Shown: piece after piece, positions 22,062-22,805 of the stretch
How positions within the stretch are numbered: position 1 is the first letter of the stretch
Layout of the letters: each line of letters starts with the position of its first letter
Assembly (NCBI GenBank): GCA_046160675.1
Contig: JBJXHH010000134.1
Location: 1 to 22,805, forward strand
Direction: 5' to 3'
From: JACMJP01 sp046160675
GTDB taxonomy: Bacteria; Bacteroidota; Bacteroidia; Chitinophagales; BACL12
DNA length: 22,805 nucleotides
Notes under the pieces: generated by a model
Databases searched by the model: none
Seen by the model: the letters and a program-made list of their open reading frames with translations, nothing else
Told to the model about the DNA's origin: nothing
Translations under genes and position numbers: made by a program

Positions 22062-22805
22062 ATGTGGAAAATCTTCTTAATTAGTTTTTTGATCAATGGA
22101 TATCTTTCGCCTTTACTGGCATCTGTCACTGATGGGCTTGTAGCATCATACACATTTAACGAAGGCAGCACAACTGATGATGTGAAAGGTATGCAAGCAA
22201 TAATGTCATTCACCCATCAATCAAAAGACAGGTTCGGAAATACAAAACATGCTGTATATCTACAAGGAACAAATGCTTCTTATATCATACTTGGCAATAG
22301 TGATGTTTTGAAGCCGACTTCAGGTACTGTTTCGCTATGGGTGAAAATTGAAAACCCTATTTTCAATGGCAGGGGAGTAATGGCTAACCCAATCATAATT
22401 ACAAAATCAAATCCTACTGATGATTTTTATGAGGGGTACTCTCTATTTTATGATATAGGCAGTAAAAAACTCGGAGCAGTAACGTCTCTTGATGAACCCA
22501 ATCAGGCAGGCTGTAGAACAGTAGATGAAATTGATCTACACACATGGTATCATATTTCCATGACGTATGATGATGAAAGTTTGAAATTATATATTAATGG
22601 AGAACTGGCTGCTGCTATTTCTAAAAAATTTACCACACAATTTTTAGATAATGATCCTGTGGTGATAGGCAGTTTTTTAAACTCAAAGAACGAACGCTAC
22701 CTAAACGGGTATATTGATGATGTGAAAATTTATAACCGGGTTTTATCAGATAAAGAAATTCTGGAATTATACAACGCCCCCAATCCCGTGCGATGGAAAG
22801 TATTT
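22062..22805 (+). CDS. LamG-domain exported protein, 3'-truncated by the window edge
   Basis: The reading frame from ATG 22062 stays open to the last base (248 codons). A signal peptide (M-W-K-I-F-L-I-S-F-L, cleavage near L-L-A-S, residue 20-22) is followed by a concanavalin A-like LamG/laminin-G-3 domain, about residues 24-240. Typical elements are G-L-V-A-S-Y-T-F-N-E-G, S-G-T-V-S-L-W-V-K, T-W-Y-H-I-S-M-T-Y-D, L-K-L-Y-I-N-G-E and Y-I-D-D-V-K-I-Y-N-R-V-L-S. The last residues (N-P-V-R-W-K-V-F) leave the domain and may lead into a transmembrane segment. In Bacteroidota such N-terminal modules occur in adhesins, glycan-binding enzymes and sensor kinases; which one applies cannot be told here. 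An imperfect -7 (TACTTTAG, 22031-22038) lies upstream. Confidence 0.85.
   Translation, partial: MWKIFLISFLINGYLSPLLASVTDGLVASYTFNEGSTTDDVKGMQAIMSFTHQSKDRFGNTKHAVYLQGTNASYIILGNSDVLKPTSGTVSLWVKIENPIFNGRGVMANPIIITKSNPTDDFYEGYSLFYDIGSKKLGAVTSLDEPNQAGCRTVDEIDLHTWYHISMTYDDESLKLYINGELAAAISKKFTTQFLDNDPVVIGSFLNSKNERYLNGYIDDVKIYNRVLSDKEILELYNAPNPVRWKVF

Noticed and set aside
1..22805. Mobile elements, CRISPR arrays, toxin-antitoxin or defence genes
   Set aside because: No transposase or integrase, repeat-spacer pattern, or defence-type domain was seen; gene content is core chromosomal.

Overview
The window reads as chromosomal DNA from a Bacteroidota bacterium, most likely a member of the Chitinophagales/Chitinophagaceae. 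Supporting signs are an AT-rich composition, start codons without Shine-Dalgarno sequences, repeated promoter -7 elements of the form TAnnTTTG, a type IX secretion (T9SS) C-terminal sorting domain, a LamG-domain surface or sensor protein, a CarboxypepD-reg-like exported protein, and housekeeping genes with typical Bacteroidota sequence features. The placement is inferred from these features; no database search was run. No phage, insertion sequence, CRISPR array or obvious island was seen.

Layout. Positions 1-1911 (+): 5'-truncated tsaD, a hotdog thioesterase, and a small exported beta-rich protein. Positions 2009-5550 (+): a tight cluster of polX-like PHP exonuclease, UbiA-type prenyltransferase (probably MqnP), ruvX and peptide deformylase. 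Positions 5565-7263 (-): three exported proteins, namely a CarboxypepD-reg-like protein, a 75-residue secreted peptide and a very small T9SS cargo. Positions 7542-8999 (+): a 485-residue helical protein of unknown function. Positions 9054-9549 (-): folB followed by tRNA-Cys(GCA), facing gcdH (glutaryl-CoA dehydrogenase-like, +). Positions 11220-12755 (+): dnaB. Positions 12761-15018 (-): tgt and an LptF/LptG-type permease, translationally coupled. Positions 15088-19458 (+): a membrane glycosyltransferase overlapping an ECF sigma factor, an M13 metallopeptidase lipoprotein, and recX. Positions 19633-21927 (-): a predicted beta-barrel protein, a structured non-coding region and sucC. From 22062 (+): a LamG-domain protein that runs off the right edge.

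Most of the window is ordinary core metabolism and information processing: tRNA modification (tsaD, tgt), translation (def, tRNA-Cys), replication and repair (dnaB, ruvX, recX, polX-like), folate (folB), TCA cycle (sucC), quinone synthesis (UbiA) and envelope biogenesis (LptF/G, T9SS cargo). 

The most interesting item is the stretch 20451-20666 on the minus strand, between sucC and the beta-barrel gene. It has its own -7 element, a terminator-like hairpin with a U-tract, a long-range two-part helix whose single wobble is a G-U only on the minus strand, and competing pairings that could act as a switch. It is a candidate small RNA or regulatory leader. Two enzymes have altered sites in otherwise intact genes: the PolX protein has lost its polymerase metal ligands while keeping the PHP nuclease site, and the TGT protein lacks all three zinc-binding cysteines.
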